Assembly (NCBI GenBank): GCA_001791615.1
Contig: MGEY01000014.1
Coordinates: forward strand, 1 to 11,429
Source: Candidatus Uhrbacteria bacterium RIFOXYA2_FULL_40_9
Lineage (GTDB): Bacteria > Patescibacteriota > Patescibacteriia > UBA9934 > GWF2-40-263
Reading direction: 5' to 3'
Length of the DNA: 11,429 nt
The notes under the pieces are model-generated. The model made no database searches. It was not told the DNA's origin and worked only from the letters and a program-made list of their open reading frames with translations. This document shows, piece by piece, positions 1-5,148 of the stretch; the stretch's first letter is position 1, and each line of letters opens with the position of its first letter. The translations under genes and the position numbers were made by a program.

Positions 1-46
1 GAAGTAGACATGACGTGTGTGGTTAGAGATGAGTGAATACTTCCCT

Positions 47-96
47 AACTATAGCGTCATGTTTTAGTTATACACCACCTTGTTTAGTATAGAGCC
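47..96. repeat. Left arm of a 50-bp exact inverted repeat
   Basis: These 50 bases are the exact reverse complement of 11380-11429. Beyond the inner end the match continues imperfectly: both sides carry an ATTGAC block followed by an A-rich stretch (104-125 here, about 11351-11373 on the other side). The arm holds three similar TATA-containing octamer-like motifs about 20 bp apart (near 48, 67 and 87). A shorter inverted pair, ACATGACG at 8-15 and CGTCATGT at 55-62, surrounds its outer edge. It may be a dispersed intergenic repeat or a duplicated upstream regulatory region. No coding potential is seen. Confidence 0.9.
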
Positions 97-105
97 TGTG
101 GATGA

Positions 106-135
106 TTGACAAAAGTAAGGAAAAGAAGGTATGCT
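106..135 (+). promoter_or_regulatory. Probable sigma-70-type promoter of the 162-449 gene
   Basis: The -35 element is TTGACA (106-111, a perfect consensus) and the -10 is TATGCT (130-135), with an 18-bp spacer. Predicted transcription starts near 142, giving a leader of about 20 nt that includes the GGAGG ribosome-binding site at 153-157. The promoter lies just inside the inverted repeat, and a related ATTGAC block exists beside the right arm. Confidence 0.55.
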
Positions 136-161
136 TTTTTCTCTCGTTCCTTGGAGGAAGC

Positions 162-449
162 ATGAAAAAACGTCGTGTCGAATCTCTTCTAAGTCTGCAG
201 AAAACTTATTATTTGTTCAGCGGTTCAGCTATTGTTCTTTTTATATTTGGTCTTGTCTTTGCAATCAAAGCAGAGGGAATTGTCGGAATTGTGATTGGAT
301 TTTCTGGTTTCATTCTAATTAGTCTTTTATTGGCTACAAAGGCTTTTGAATTGAAAGAAAAGATTGATCAACATCTTGTTCAGACTCAAGAAAACAACAC
401 TCCTACAGAAGAGAAAGGACAGACAGACGAAACGAAACACGAGGGCTAG
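162..449 (+). CDS. Small two-helix membrane protein, function unknown
   Basis: This encodes 95 residues starting at ATG 162. I chose that start because GGAGG at 153-157 sits four bases upstream. An in-frame ATG at 102 lies inside the promoter region and would add a poor N-terminus. Residues 1-15 are basic. Two hydrophobic segments (about 17-36 and 38-59) are joined by a very short AEG turn, predicting a helical hairpin with both ends probably cytoplasmic. A hydrophilic, Glu/Thr/Gln-rich tail (about 62-95) follows and is likely disordered. I do not recognise a family or a catalytic motif. It is monocistronic, and its TAG stop (447-449) overlaps the stop of the convergent alkD gene. The ribosome-binding site and upstream promoter make it likely to be real, but function cannot be assigned. 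Confidence 0.75.
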   Translation: MKKRRVESLLSLQKTYYLFSGSAIVLFIFGLVFAIKAEGIVGIVIGFSGFILISLLLATKAFELKEKIDQHLVQTQENNTPTEEKGQTDETKHEG

Positions 450-462
450 CTTCGTGTTTTTT
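435..462. terminator. Shared terminator between convergent genes
   Basis: The stem AAACACGA (435-442) pairs with TCGTGTTT (452-459), an eight-bp perfect match with a small loop, followed by a six-T run (457-462) on the plus strand. It overlaps the last codons of both the plus-strand membrane gene and the minus-strand alkD gene. The plus-strand T-tract is much better than the minus-strand one, so it should terminate plus-strand transcription most efficiently. Confidence 0.75.
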
Positions 463-1180
463 CTTTTCTCTTTGTTTGTAATAGTATTTTTTCTGGTTTT
501 GTTAATCGCTCTGTCGCATATGAATAAGAAGAAGCTGAAAGTTGAAGAAGATGATTTTTCAGAAAAGAGAACGTGGGTTTGGGATAGAGTGTGTGGCATT
601 CTCGAAGTGTCCATCCAACAGCTTTTTGAACATAAGGATCTTTATCCAAGATAAGGGGTTTCACAAGAGAAAGAATCATTTGTACAGGTGGGTAGGAACG
701 TTTTGAGGAAGCGTAGAAAATAAGAGGAAGAAGAGAGTTTCGGCGTTTCCAAGGATTTTTTGCTTTATTCCATTGTATGAAGGTTGGAAAGAGTTGTTCT
801 GGAAAGCATTCGAACAGATATGAGTAAATGCCAGCAAGTCTATCTCCGTGTTCCCATCCATCAATCTGCTCGATCCATGTTTTGAGAATCTTCCAATCAG
901 ATATGTCATTCTTTTTCTTTCTTGATTCAAAATAAAAAAGAGGAAAAGTCATGGCTTCATGGTGTTTGCTCTGTTTCCAAATATAATTCCAAATAGGAAC
1001 TTGTTCTTTGTGAGGGAGGGAAGAGAAAGAGAATCCTTGTTTGAAGCGTTCTCGTAGTTGAGGAAGACGAATACCATAACAGGGATACTGGGTACATAAT
1101 TCTCGGAATCGTTTATACTCAGGGTCTTTTTTCACGAGTGGTCTGAGAGCTTGTTCTATTTCTTTGAGGGCATGATTCAT
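446..1180 (-). CDS. alkD: AlkD-family DNA alkylation repair glycosylase
   Basis: This 244-residue protein matches the DNA alkylation repair family (AlkD type, HEAT-like repeat bundle), which removes N3- and N7-alkylated purines without flipping the base. The WEHGD motif at residues 109-113 corresponds to the Trp109/Asp113 pair known in Bacillus cereus AlkD. NPWKRR (142-147) carries the DNA-contacting Arg region, and DPYVQKAVGWTLRE (181-194) contains the third active-site Trp at 190. A late ATERL motif (222-226) is also typical. I start it at ATG 1180 rather than the in-frame ATG at 1216, because 1216 lies inside the typA terminator and upstream of a strong extended -10 at 1197-1205. The earlier start would also add 12 non-conserved residues. 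No Shine-Dalgarno sequence is seen, so the leader is about 10 nt. The Lys/Arg-rich C-terminus ends inside the terminator shared with the convergent gene. Confidence 0.9.
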   Translation of the reverse strand: MNHALKEIEQALRPLVKKDPEYKRFRELCTQYPCYGIRLPQLRERFKQGFSFSSLPHKEQVPIWNYIWKQSKHHEAMTFPLFYFESRKKKNDISDWKILKTWIEQIDGWEHGDRLAGIYSYLFECFPEQLFPTFIQWNKAKNPWKRRNSLLPLIFYASSKRSYPPVQMILSLVKPLILDKDPYVQKAVGWTLRECHTLYPKPTFSFLKNHLLQLSASSYSYATERLTKPEKILLQTKRKEKTRS

Positions 1181-1196
1181 AAATGGGTTTAAAAAT

Positions 1197-1205
1197 AGTA
1201 TACCA
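1197..1205 (-). promoter_or_regulatory. Extended -10 promoter for alkD
   Basis: On the minus strand TATACT (1197-1202) is preceded by TGG (1205-1203), a classic extended -10. It sits 16 nt before the ATG at 1180, so initiation about seven bases downstream gives a leader of roughly 10 nt. It begins within the final T-run of the typA terminator. No good -35 is visible, and the extended -10 usually compensates for that. Confidence 0.6.
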
Positions 1206-1229
1206 AAAACACCCATTATTGGGTGTTTT
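1205..1229 (-). terminator. Rho-independent terminator of typA
   Basis: A perfect nine-bp stem is formed by 1221-1229 and 1206-1214 (AAAACACCC with GGGTGTTTT), with the six-base loop 1215-1220 and a five-T run on the minus strand at 1209-1205. The TAA stop codon of typA (1218-1216) lies within the loop, so the hairpin's 5' arm is coding sequence. Confidence 0.85.
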
Positions 1230-3057
1230 GTTCTTGTCGTTTTAATTTTTTATCTTCATTCTTTGGAGTTCCATAGCGCTTTCGCTCATACTCTTTTAAG
1301 TATTTTTTGCGAATACGTACGGATTTTGGGGTGACTTCTACAAATTCGTCATTATCGACGTATTCAAGAGCTCGTTCAAGATTCATTTCAATCGGAGGAG
1401 TGAGTTTGATAGAGATGTCTGCGTTAGACGCGCGCATATTGGTGAGTCGTTTTCCACGAATCGGGTTGACAGTATAGTTTTCTTTCATACTCATGCCAAT
1501 GACCATACCTTCATAAACTTCCACACCAGGACCGACAAATAAAGGACCACGATCTTGAAGGGTATCAAGTGAATAGGCCGTGGTGGCTCCATCAAAACCA
1601 GAAATAAGGGAACCTGTTATACGTTTTTCAATATCCCCCTTGAAAGCTCCGTAATGGGAGAACTGATGGGAAAGAGTTCCTTCCCCACGGGTATCTGTCA
1701 TAAATTCTGTTCGATATCCAAGAAGTCCTCGCGTTGGAATATGATATTCCAAACGTGTTGATCCATTTCGACTTTGCATGTTGATCATTTCTCCTTTTCG
1801 TTTTCCCATTTTTTCAATCACGATTCCAGCCAGTGCATCTGGAACATCTATGACGGCAATTTCAATTGGTTCTTGTTTTTCTCCGTTTTCTTCATGCAAA
1901 ACCACGCGAGGTTGACCAACTTGCAATTCAAATCCTTCACGACGCATTTGTTCAATCAAAATAGAAAGGTGCATTTCTCCTCTTCCACTCACAGTGAAAG
2001 TATCTCCTACATCAGAAAATTCAATTTTAAGCCCGACGTTTGTTTCCATTTCCTTAAGCAGTCGCTCGCGGATTTGGCGTGAAGTGATAAGAGTTCCTTC
2101 ACGTCCAGCAAAAGGGGAATTATTAATAGAAAAATCCATGCTCAAGGTTGGTGGGTCAATAGCAATTGTAGGAAGGGCTTCTGCTTTTGGATTTTCGGCA
2201 ATCGTATCGCCGACATAAATGTCTGGAATACCTGCGATTTGTACAATATCTCCAGCTTCAGCTTCTTGAACTTCAATGGTTTGCAATCCTCGATGTGTAA
2301 AAAGTTTTGTAATTTTATTTTTTTTGCGTTTTCCTTCTGGAGTGATGACTGTGACGTTCATTCCGGTGCGAACTTTTCCTTCATACACACGTCCAACTGC
2401 AAGGCGACCCACATAATTATCGTAGGCAAGGTTTGCAGGTTGCATACGCATGGTAGTTTCTGTGTTGTGTTGTGCAACAGGGACATATTTCAAAATAAGG
2501 TCAAATAAAGGTTGAAGATTTTCACTACTGTCTCCAAGTTCTTTATGTGCAACTCCTTTGCGTGCCACGGTATAGATATGTTCAAAATCAAGTTGCTCAT
2601 CTGTGGCACCAAGTTCGACAAATAAATCGAAAATCATGTTTAAGACTTCATCCGGTCGTGCCATGGGTTTATCGATTTTGTTGATAACGATAATCGGTTT
2701 CAATCCAAGAGCAAGAGATTTTCGTAAAACAAATTTGGTTTGAGGCATGGGTCCTTCAAAAGCATCAACCAAAAGAAGAACAGAATCAACCATGCGCAAG
2801 ACGCGTTCAACTTCAGATCCAAAGTCTGCATGGCCTGGGGTGTCAACAATATTCACCTTTATATCTCCAAGCATGATGGAGGCATTTTTTGCATAAATAG
2901 TAATACCCCGTTCTTTTTCTAATTCGTTGGAATCCATCACGCGTTCTTCAATCACATCTCGATCAGAAAACGTGCCAGACTGTTGAAGCATGGCATCGAC
3001 GAGAGTTGTTTTTCCGTGGTCAACGTGTGCGATAATCGCAATATTTCGAAATTCCAT
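1216..3057 (-). CDS. typA: Ribosome-associated translational GTPase TypA/BipA
   Basis: This 613-residue protein has the usual length of TypA/BipA, a GTPase of the EF-G/LepA superfamily that binds the ribosome and supports large-subunit assembly and growth under stress or cold. The GTPase motifs are intact: P-loop AHVDHGKT (10-17), switch I ERGITI (49-54), DTPGH (72-76) and NKID (126-129). EF-Tu-like beta-barrel, EF-G-like alpha/beta and the TypA-specific C-terminal domains follow. The late signature QFSHYGAFKGDIEKR and a basic C-terminus (RKKYLKEYERKRYG, then Lys/Glu/Gln-rich) are as expected. The gene has its own promoter (3082-3110) and terminator (1205-1229), so it is monocistronic. No Shine-Dalgarno precedes ATG 3057, and the predicted leader is about 17 nt. 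Confidence 0.98.
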   Translation of the reverse strand: MEFRNIAIIAHVDHGKTTLVDAMLQQSGTFSDRDVIEERVMDSNELEKERGITIYAKNASIMLGDIKVNIVDTPGHADFGSEVERVLRMVDSVLLLVDAFEGPMPQTKFVLRKSLALGLKPIIVINKIDKPMARPDEVLNMIFDLFVELGATDEQLDFEHIYTVARKGVAHKELGDSSENLQPLFDLILKYVPVAQHNTETTMRMQPANLAYDNYVGRLAVGRVYEGKVRTGMNVTVITPEGKRKKNKITKLFTHRGLQTIEVQEAEAGDIVQIAGIPDIYVGDTIAENPKAEALPTIAIDPPTLSMDFSINNSPFAGREGTLITSRQIRERLLKEMETNVGLKIEFSDVGDTFTVSGRGEMHLSILIEQMRREGFELQVGQPRVVLHEENGEKQEPIEIAVIDVPDALAGIVIEKMGKRKGEMINMQSRNGSTRLEYHIPTRGLLGYRTEFMTDTRGEGTLSHQFSHYGAFKGDIEKRITGSLISGFDGATTAYSLDTLQDRGPLFVGPGVEVYEGMVIGMSMKENYTVNPIRGKRLTNMRASNADISIKLTPPIEMNLERALEYVDNDEFVEVTPKSVRIRKKYLKEYERKRYGTPKNEDKKLKRQEQNTQ

Positions 3058-3081
3058 AATGTGGGGTTAAAACGAAGCAAA

Positions 3082-3110
3082 AGAATACCAGAGAATGTGG
3101 TTTTTGTAAA
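3082..3110 (-). promoter_or_regulatory. Promoter of typA
   Basis: On the minus strand TTTACA (3110-3105) and TATTCT (3087-3082) are separated by exactly 17 bp, with TGG directly before the -10. This is a strong sigma-70-type promoter. It lies 24 nt before the typA ATG, leaving a short leader without a ribosome-binding site. Confidence 0.75.
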
Positions 3111-3140
3111 GAATAAAGGGGTAAAGAGAACACTCCTCCA

Positions 3141-3169
3141 TTGATAGCAAGCCTTTTTTCTGTTATTTT
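3141..3169 (+). promoter_or_regulatory. Possible promoter of the 3207-3479 gene, flanked by an inverted repeat
   Basis: TTGATA (3141-3146) and TATTTT (3164-3169) are 17 bp apart on the plus strand. The inverted repeat ACACTCC (3130-3136) and GGAGTGT (3170-3176) brackets the whole element, as an operator might. The -10 is a weak match. This stretch is part of the 149-bp divergent region between typA and the orphan gene. Confidence 0.4.
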
Positions 3170-3206
3170 GGAGTGTCTGTTCTTTTCTTTTCAACCGGAG
3201 GTTTCC

Positions 3207-3479
3207 ATGCATTTTGCTCATTCTTTTGATGTTTTGCGTCAAGTGATTAATCAACATCCACAAACAAATGGATCGTGGAGGAAAGAGGCATTTCCTTGTC
3301 CTGAAGTTTTGCGCTTGTGGCAAGTGTGTCCTGCTTGTTTTGTGATCAGTGCCAGTGCATTTGGTGGAGGACACTTGAGTGTACAGCACTTTCAAACTGT
3401 TCCGATTAGTCTGTTTCGTTGTGAGATTGAAGGAAAGATGTCTCCACGGATTCGTTTCCTTTTTTCCAGTTGTACCTAA
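3207..3479 (+). CDS. Orphan 90-residue cysteine-containing protein, function unknown
   Basis: The start ATG 3207 is fixed by GGAGG at 3197-3201, five bases upstream. A longer in-frame reading from 3141 would begin inside the putative promoter. The 90-residue product opens with MHFAHSFDVLRQVINQHP, likely a helix. It continues into a Cys-containing stretch (CPEVLRLWQVCPAC, residues 31-44), a Gly/Ser/His-rich section and a basic C-terminus ending in FSSCT. Three cysteines within 14 residues could bind metal or form a disulfide, but the spacing matches no motif I know. There is no signal peptide or membrane helix. A strong terminator follows at 3511-3534. I do not recognise the family. The ribosome-binding site and terminator are the main evidence that it is a gene. 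Confidence 0.65.
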   Translation: MHFAHSFDVLRQVINQHPQTNGSWRKEAFPCPEVLRLWQVCPACFVISASAFGGGHLSVQHFQTVPISLFRCEIEGKMSPRIRFLFSSCT

Positions 3480-3510
3480 GACGAGGCACAACTTTTTTTA
3501 TCCAATTCAG

Positions 3511-3534
3511 AAAAACGCTCCGTAGAGCGTTTTT
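3511..3534. terminator. Bidirectional terminator between the orphan gene and sodB
   Basis: A perfect ten-bp stem, AAAAACGCTC (3511-3520) with GAGCGTTTTT (3525-3534), closes a CGTA tetraloop. The symmetric A and T runs give a U-tail in either direction. It therefore serves both the plus-strand gene ending at 3479 and the minus-strand sodB gene ending at 3538. Confidence 0.9.
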
Positions 3535-3537
3535 GTT

Positions 3538-4119
3538 TTAAACAAGTTGCGTTGCGACGAATTGCCAGTTTACGTATGGCCAGAAAGCTTCGAGGTAAGC
3601 GGGTCTCGCATTGCGATGATCAATATAGTAAGCATGCTCCCAGACATCAATGGTGAGCAGAGGAGTTTGATCTGTTCCAACAGGGGTTTCTGCATTAGCT
3701 GTTTGAATAATAGCAAGAGTGCCCTTATTGTTTTGAACAAGCCAAGTCCATCCGGACCCAAAAAGACTTGAGGCAACTTGAGTAAATTGTTCTTTGAAAT
3801 ATTCTACGGATCCAAAATCACGTACAAGAAGTTTATTAAGTTCCTCTGTGATGTTTTGTGGTTTTTCAGAAAGACTATTCCAGAAAAAGGAATGATTAAA
3901 GTGTTGTGCAGCATTATTGAATACCCCAGAATTATTTGCACGGCTGTTCTGGATGATCGTTTCAAGGTCTTGATCAATAAAAGATGTTCCTTCAATGGCG
4001 GCATTGAGTTTACTGACATAACCTGCATGATGTTTGTCGTGGTGATAAGAAAATGTTTCTTCGGAGATAAATGTGCCGAATGCTTTTGGATCAAAAGGAA
4101 GAGAAGGAAGAGTGAACAT
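3538..4119 (-). CDS. sodB: Iron-type superoxide dismutase
   Basis: This 193-residue enzyme of the Fe/Mn superoxide dismutase family converts superoxide to oxygen and hydrogen peroxide. All four metal ligands are present: His26 (in YHHDKHH), His76 (in FNNAAQHFNHSFFW), Asp158 and His162 (in DVWEHAYY). Gln72 in NNAAQ and the NAETP sequence near 142-146 are features of iron enzymes; manganese enzymes carry their active-site Gln in the second domain. Length is normal and there is no signal peptide, so the protein is cytosolic. I start at ATG 4119, where family similarity begins. The in-frame ATG at 4152 would add 11 unrelated residues and has no ribosome-binding site. The gene appears monocistronic, lying between terminators at 3511-3534 and 4178-4200. 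Metal choice is inferred from sequence, and cambialistic enzymes exist. Confidence 0.95.
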   Translation of the reverse strand: MFTLPSLPFDPKAFGTFISEETFSYHHDKHHAGYVSKLNAAIEGTSFIDQDLETIIQNSRANNSGVFNNAAQHFNHSFFWNSLSEKPQNITEELNKLLVRDFGSVEYFKEQFTQVASSLFGSGWTWLVQNNKGTLAIIQTANAETPVGTDQTPLLTIDVWEHAYYIDHRNARPAYLEAFWPYVNWQFVATQLV

Positions 4120-4135
4120 AAAAAAGTGAATTGAT

Positions 4136-4141
4136 GTTATA
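4136..4141 (-). promoter_or_regulatory. Possible -10 element of sodB
   Basis: TATAAC on the minus strand lies 16 nt before the sodB ATG, the same distance as the alkD -10 from its ATG. No convincing -35 is found 16-18 bp upstream. An alternative -10, TATGCT at 4153-4148, is also present. Either would give a short leader without a Shine-Dalgarno sequence. Confidence 0.35.
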
Positions 4142-4177
4142 GCTCCTAGCATAACGAATTATGGAGATTTAATCTAC

Positions 4178-4200
4178 AAAAAATCCCGCATAGAGCGGGA
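4178..4200 (-). terminator. Terminator of the zinc-finger miniprotein gene
   Basis: On the minus strand CCCGC (4199-4195 complement) pairs with GCGGG (4189-4185 complement) around a five-base loop, with one more A-T pair outside, followed by a six-T run (4183-4178). It begins two bases after the end of the coding sequence and separates it from sodB. Confidence 0.8.
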
Positions 4201-4201
4201 G

Positions 4202-4465
4202 TTAGGAAGGAGGAGGCCAATTTGTGGGTCTTCCAAGATCAAGCCAAAAAAGATAGTGAATCCGACAAAAGCCTTTGGCATTATGGATACCTGTACATCC
4301 AGGGACACAACAACCAGTATAGCGTACAAAGGGTTTAAAATCTTCATATTTGGGACATCCCTGTCTTCGCCACTGATGATAATGTGGGTTGCAATATCCT
4401 TTGGAACGATGTTTGCCTTCGCATCCAGGAACGCGACATTCACCTTTGCGGATCGTATGGCTCAT
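4202..4465 (-). CDS. Tandem CxxxxC-x9-CxxH zinc-finger miniprotein
   Basis: The 87-residue product consists almost entirely of two copies of one module. Copy one has Cys10, Cys15, Cys25 and His28; copy two has Cys52, Cys57, Cys67 and His70. Both have spacing C-x4-C-x9-C-x2-H and are offset by 42 residues. Each copy reads roughly C-x-V-P-G-C-x-G-x-H-x-x-K-G-[YF]-C-x-x-H-Y-x-x-W. This resembles the short zinc-binding module (KGLCxxHYxRW type) often attached to phage and mobile-element HNH endonucleases, but no nuclease domain is present here. Nucleic-acid binding is therefore an inference. The start ATG 4465 has a GGGGTGA ribosome-binding site just upstream (about 4476-4470) and the gene has its own promoter and terminator. 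The C-terminus is proline-rich (WPPPS). Confidence 0.85.
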   Translation of the reverse strand: MSHTIRKGECRVPGCEGKHRSKGYCNPHYHQWRRQGCPKYEDFKPFVRYTGCCVPGCTGIHNAKGFCRIHYLFWLDLGRPTNWPPPS

Positions 4466-4497
4466 GGATCACCCCTTTGAAAAGAACCTAAGAAAAG

Positions 4498-4526
4498 ACA
4501 GTAATCGATTCCTTTGTATTCGTCAA
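4498..4526 (-). promoter_or_regulatory. Probable promoter of the zinc-finger miniprotein gene
   Basis: On the minus strand TTGACG (4526-4521) and TACTGT (4503-4498) are separated by 17 bp. The -35 abuts the 17-bp tandem repeat at 4527-4560, which would place any repeat-binding protein just upstream of RNA polymerase. The -10 is only a moderate match. Confidence 0.45.
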
Positions 4527-4560
4527 TCAATTGTACGGTTGTGTCAATTATACGGTTGTA
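4527..4560. repeat. Two head-to-tail 17-bp repeats, possible operator
   Basis: TCAATTGTACGGTTGTG (4527-4543) is followed directly by TCAATTATACGGTTGTA (4544-4560), which agree at 15 of 17 positions. The pair lies between the miniprotein promoter (-) and the tRNA-Gly promoter (+). The 17-bp period is a little over one and a half helical turns. It could be a binding site for a regulator of either gene, perhaps the miniprotein itself; that is inference. Confidence 0.8.
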
Positions 4561-4588
4561 CTGTGATGAAAAATCTCCCATCCGCATC

Positions 4589-4617
4589 TTGCAAAAATAA
4601 AAAGACGATGTTAAACT
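4589..4617 (+). promoter_or_regulatory. Promoter of tRNA-Gly
   Basis: TTGCAA (4589-4594) and TAAACT (4612-4617) lie 17 bp apart on the plus strand. The -10 ends 16 nt before the mature tRNA 5' end, so only a short 5' leader needs RNase P processing. Confidence 0.65.
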
Positions 4618-4633
4618 TTGCCCTACATTCATT

Positions 4634-4708
4634 GCGGGAATAGCTCAGTGGTAGAGCGTCTCCTTGCCAAGGAGAAGGCCGCGGGTTCGATACCCGTTTC
4701 CCGCTCCA
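4634..4708 (+). tRNA. tRNA-Gly(GCC): tRNA-Gly, anticodon GCC, CCA encoded
   Basis: A complete cloverleaf can be folded by eye. The seven-bp acceptor stem is GCGGGAA with TTCCCGC. The D arm is GCTC/GAGC with an AGTGGTA loop. The anticodon stem TCTCC/GGAGA holds the loop TTGCCAA, giving anticodon GCC. The variable loop has five bases, and the T arm is GCGGG/CCCGT with the loop TTCGATA. The discriminator is T and the CCA end is encoded at 4706-4708. GCC reads the glycine codons GGC and GGU. A promoter lies upstream and a terminator follows within a few bases, so it is a single-tRNA transcription unit. Confidence 0.97.
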
Positions 4709-4710
4709 AT

Positions 4711-4743
4711 AAAAATACCCCAGCAACACGCTGGGATATTTTT
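4711..4743 (+). terminator. Terminator of tRNA-Gly
   Basis: CCCAGC (4719-4724) pairs with GCTGGG (4730-4735) around the loop AACAC. One C-A mismatch follows, and the stem extends through AAAAATA (4711-4717) and TATTTTT (4737-4743), which supplies the U-tract. Between it and the next gene (4744-4856) I see only the downstream promoter. Confidence 0.85.
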
Positions 4744-4839
4744 ATTGAAAGTGAAACTGAAGTGAGAGAAACCCATGATGGTTTGAAATGGATGGGGGAG
4801 GAGAAGTAAAAGTGAAGACTAAAGCCTTGACCCCATATA

Positions 4840-4848
4840 TGCTATTAT
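4840..4848 (+). promoter_or_regulatory. Extended -10 promoter placing the start of transcription at the ATG
   Basis: TGC followed by TATTAT (4843-4848) is an extended -10. Only eight bases separate it from ATG 4857, so transcription would begin at or within a base or two of the start codon. TTGACC at 4827-4832 is too close to act as its -35. It probably drives both 4857-5129 and the radical SAM gene. Confidence 0.55.
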
Positions 4849-4856
4849 TGGTGTAT

Positions 4857-5129
4857 ATGTCATCTCTCGAACAAATAGAACAAGATGTTCAAGAATTAAA
4901 GAACCGGAATAAACGTGTTGAGGCTGAGAAAGCCTGGGAGACAAGTTTGTTTCGTATATTGAGCATCTCTCTCATTACCTATCTTATTGCTATTCTTGTT
5001 ATAAAAGGAATCGGGATGGAAAAACCATTTACAGGAGCTCTTATTCCAACTGTTGGATATTTTCTCTCAACACAATCTCTCCCCATTCTTAAACGTTGGT
5101 GGATGAATCACCATCAGAAATCGTCCTGA
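4857..5129 (+). CDS. Small membrane protein with N-terminal coiled coil, CPR-type, function unknown
   Basis: This encodes 90 residues from ATG 4857. The in-frame ATG at 4788 is rejected because it lies upstream of the promoter and adds a non-typical Gly/Lys segment. Residues 3-29 (LEQIEQDVQELKNRNKRVEAEKAWETS) form an acidic/basic amphipathic helix, probably a short coiled coil. Two hydrophobic segments follow (about 32-50 and 58-78), then a basic, aromatic tail (KRWWMNHHQK). From memory, short proteins with this RVExxKAWETS-then-two-helices layout are common in Patescibacteria, but no function is known to me. The mRNA is predicted leaderless. The next gene begins 19 bp after its TGA stop, so cotranscription is likely. 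Confidence 0.75.
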   Translation: MSSLEQIEQDVQELKNRNKRVEAEKAWETSLFRILSISLITYLIAILVIKGIGMEKPFTGALIPTVGYFLSTQSLPILKRWWMNHHQKSS

Positions 5130-5148
5130 CTTTTTTAAAAGCACTTTT

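Noticed and set aside
364..654. 96-residue plus-strand open frame
   Set aside because: It lies mainly antisense to the C-terminus of AlkD and crosses the shared terminator; no start signal is present.
2952..3491. 179-residue minus-strand open frame spanning the typA start and the orphan gene
   Set aside because: It overlaps the conserved N-terminus of TypA in another frame and runs antisense through the orphan gene. Its composition is Thr/Lys/Cys-heavy and has no domain-like pattern.
4634..4708. tRNA-Gly as an integration site for a mobile element
   Set aside because: No integrase gene is near and no repeat of the tRNA 3' end was noticed elsewhere in the window.
4544..4729. 61-residue minus-strand frame containing RVSNPRPSPWQGDALPLSY
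   Set aside because: It is the antisense reading of tRNA-Gly. Peptides of this type are a well-known false annotation over tRNA genes.
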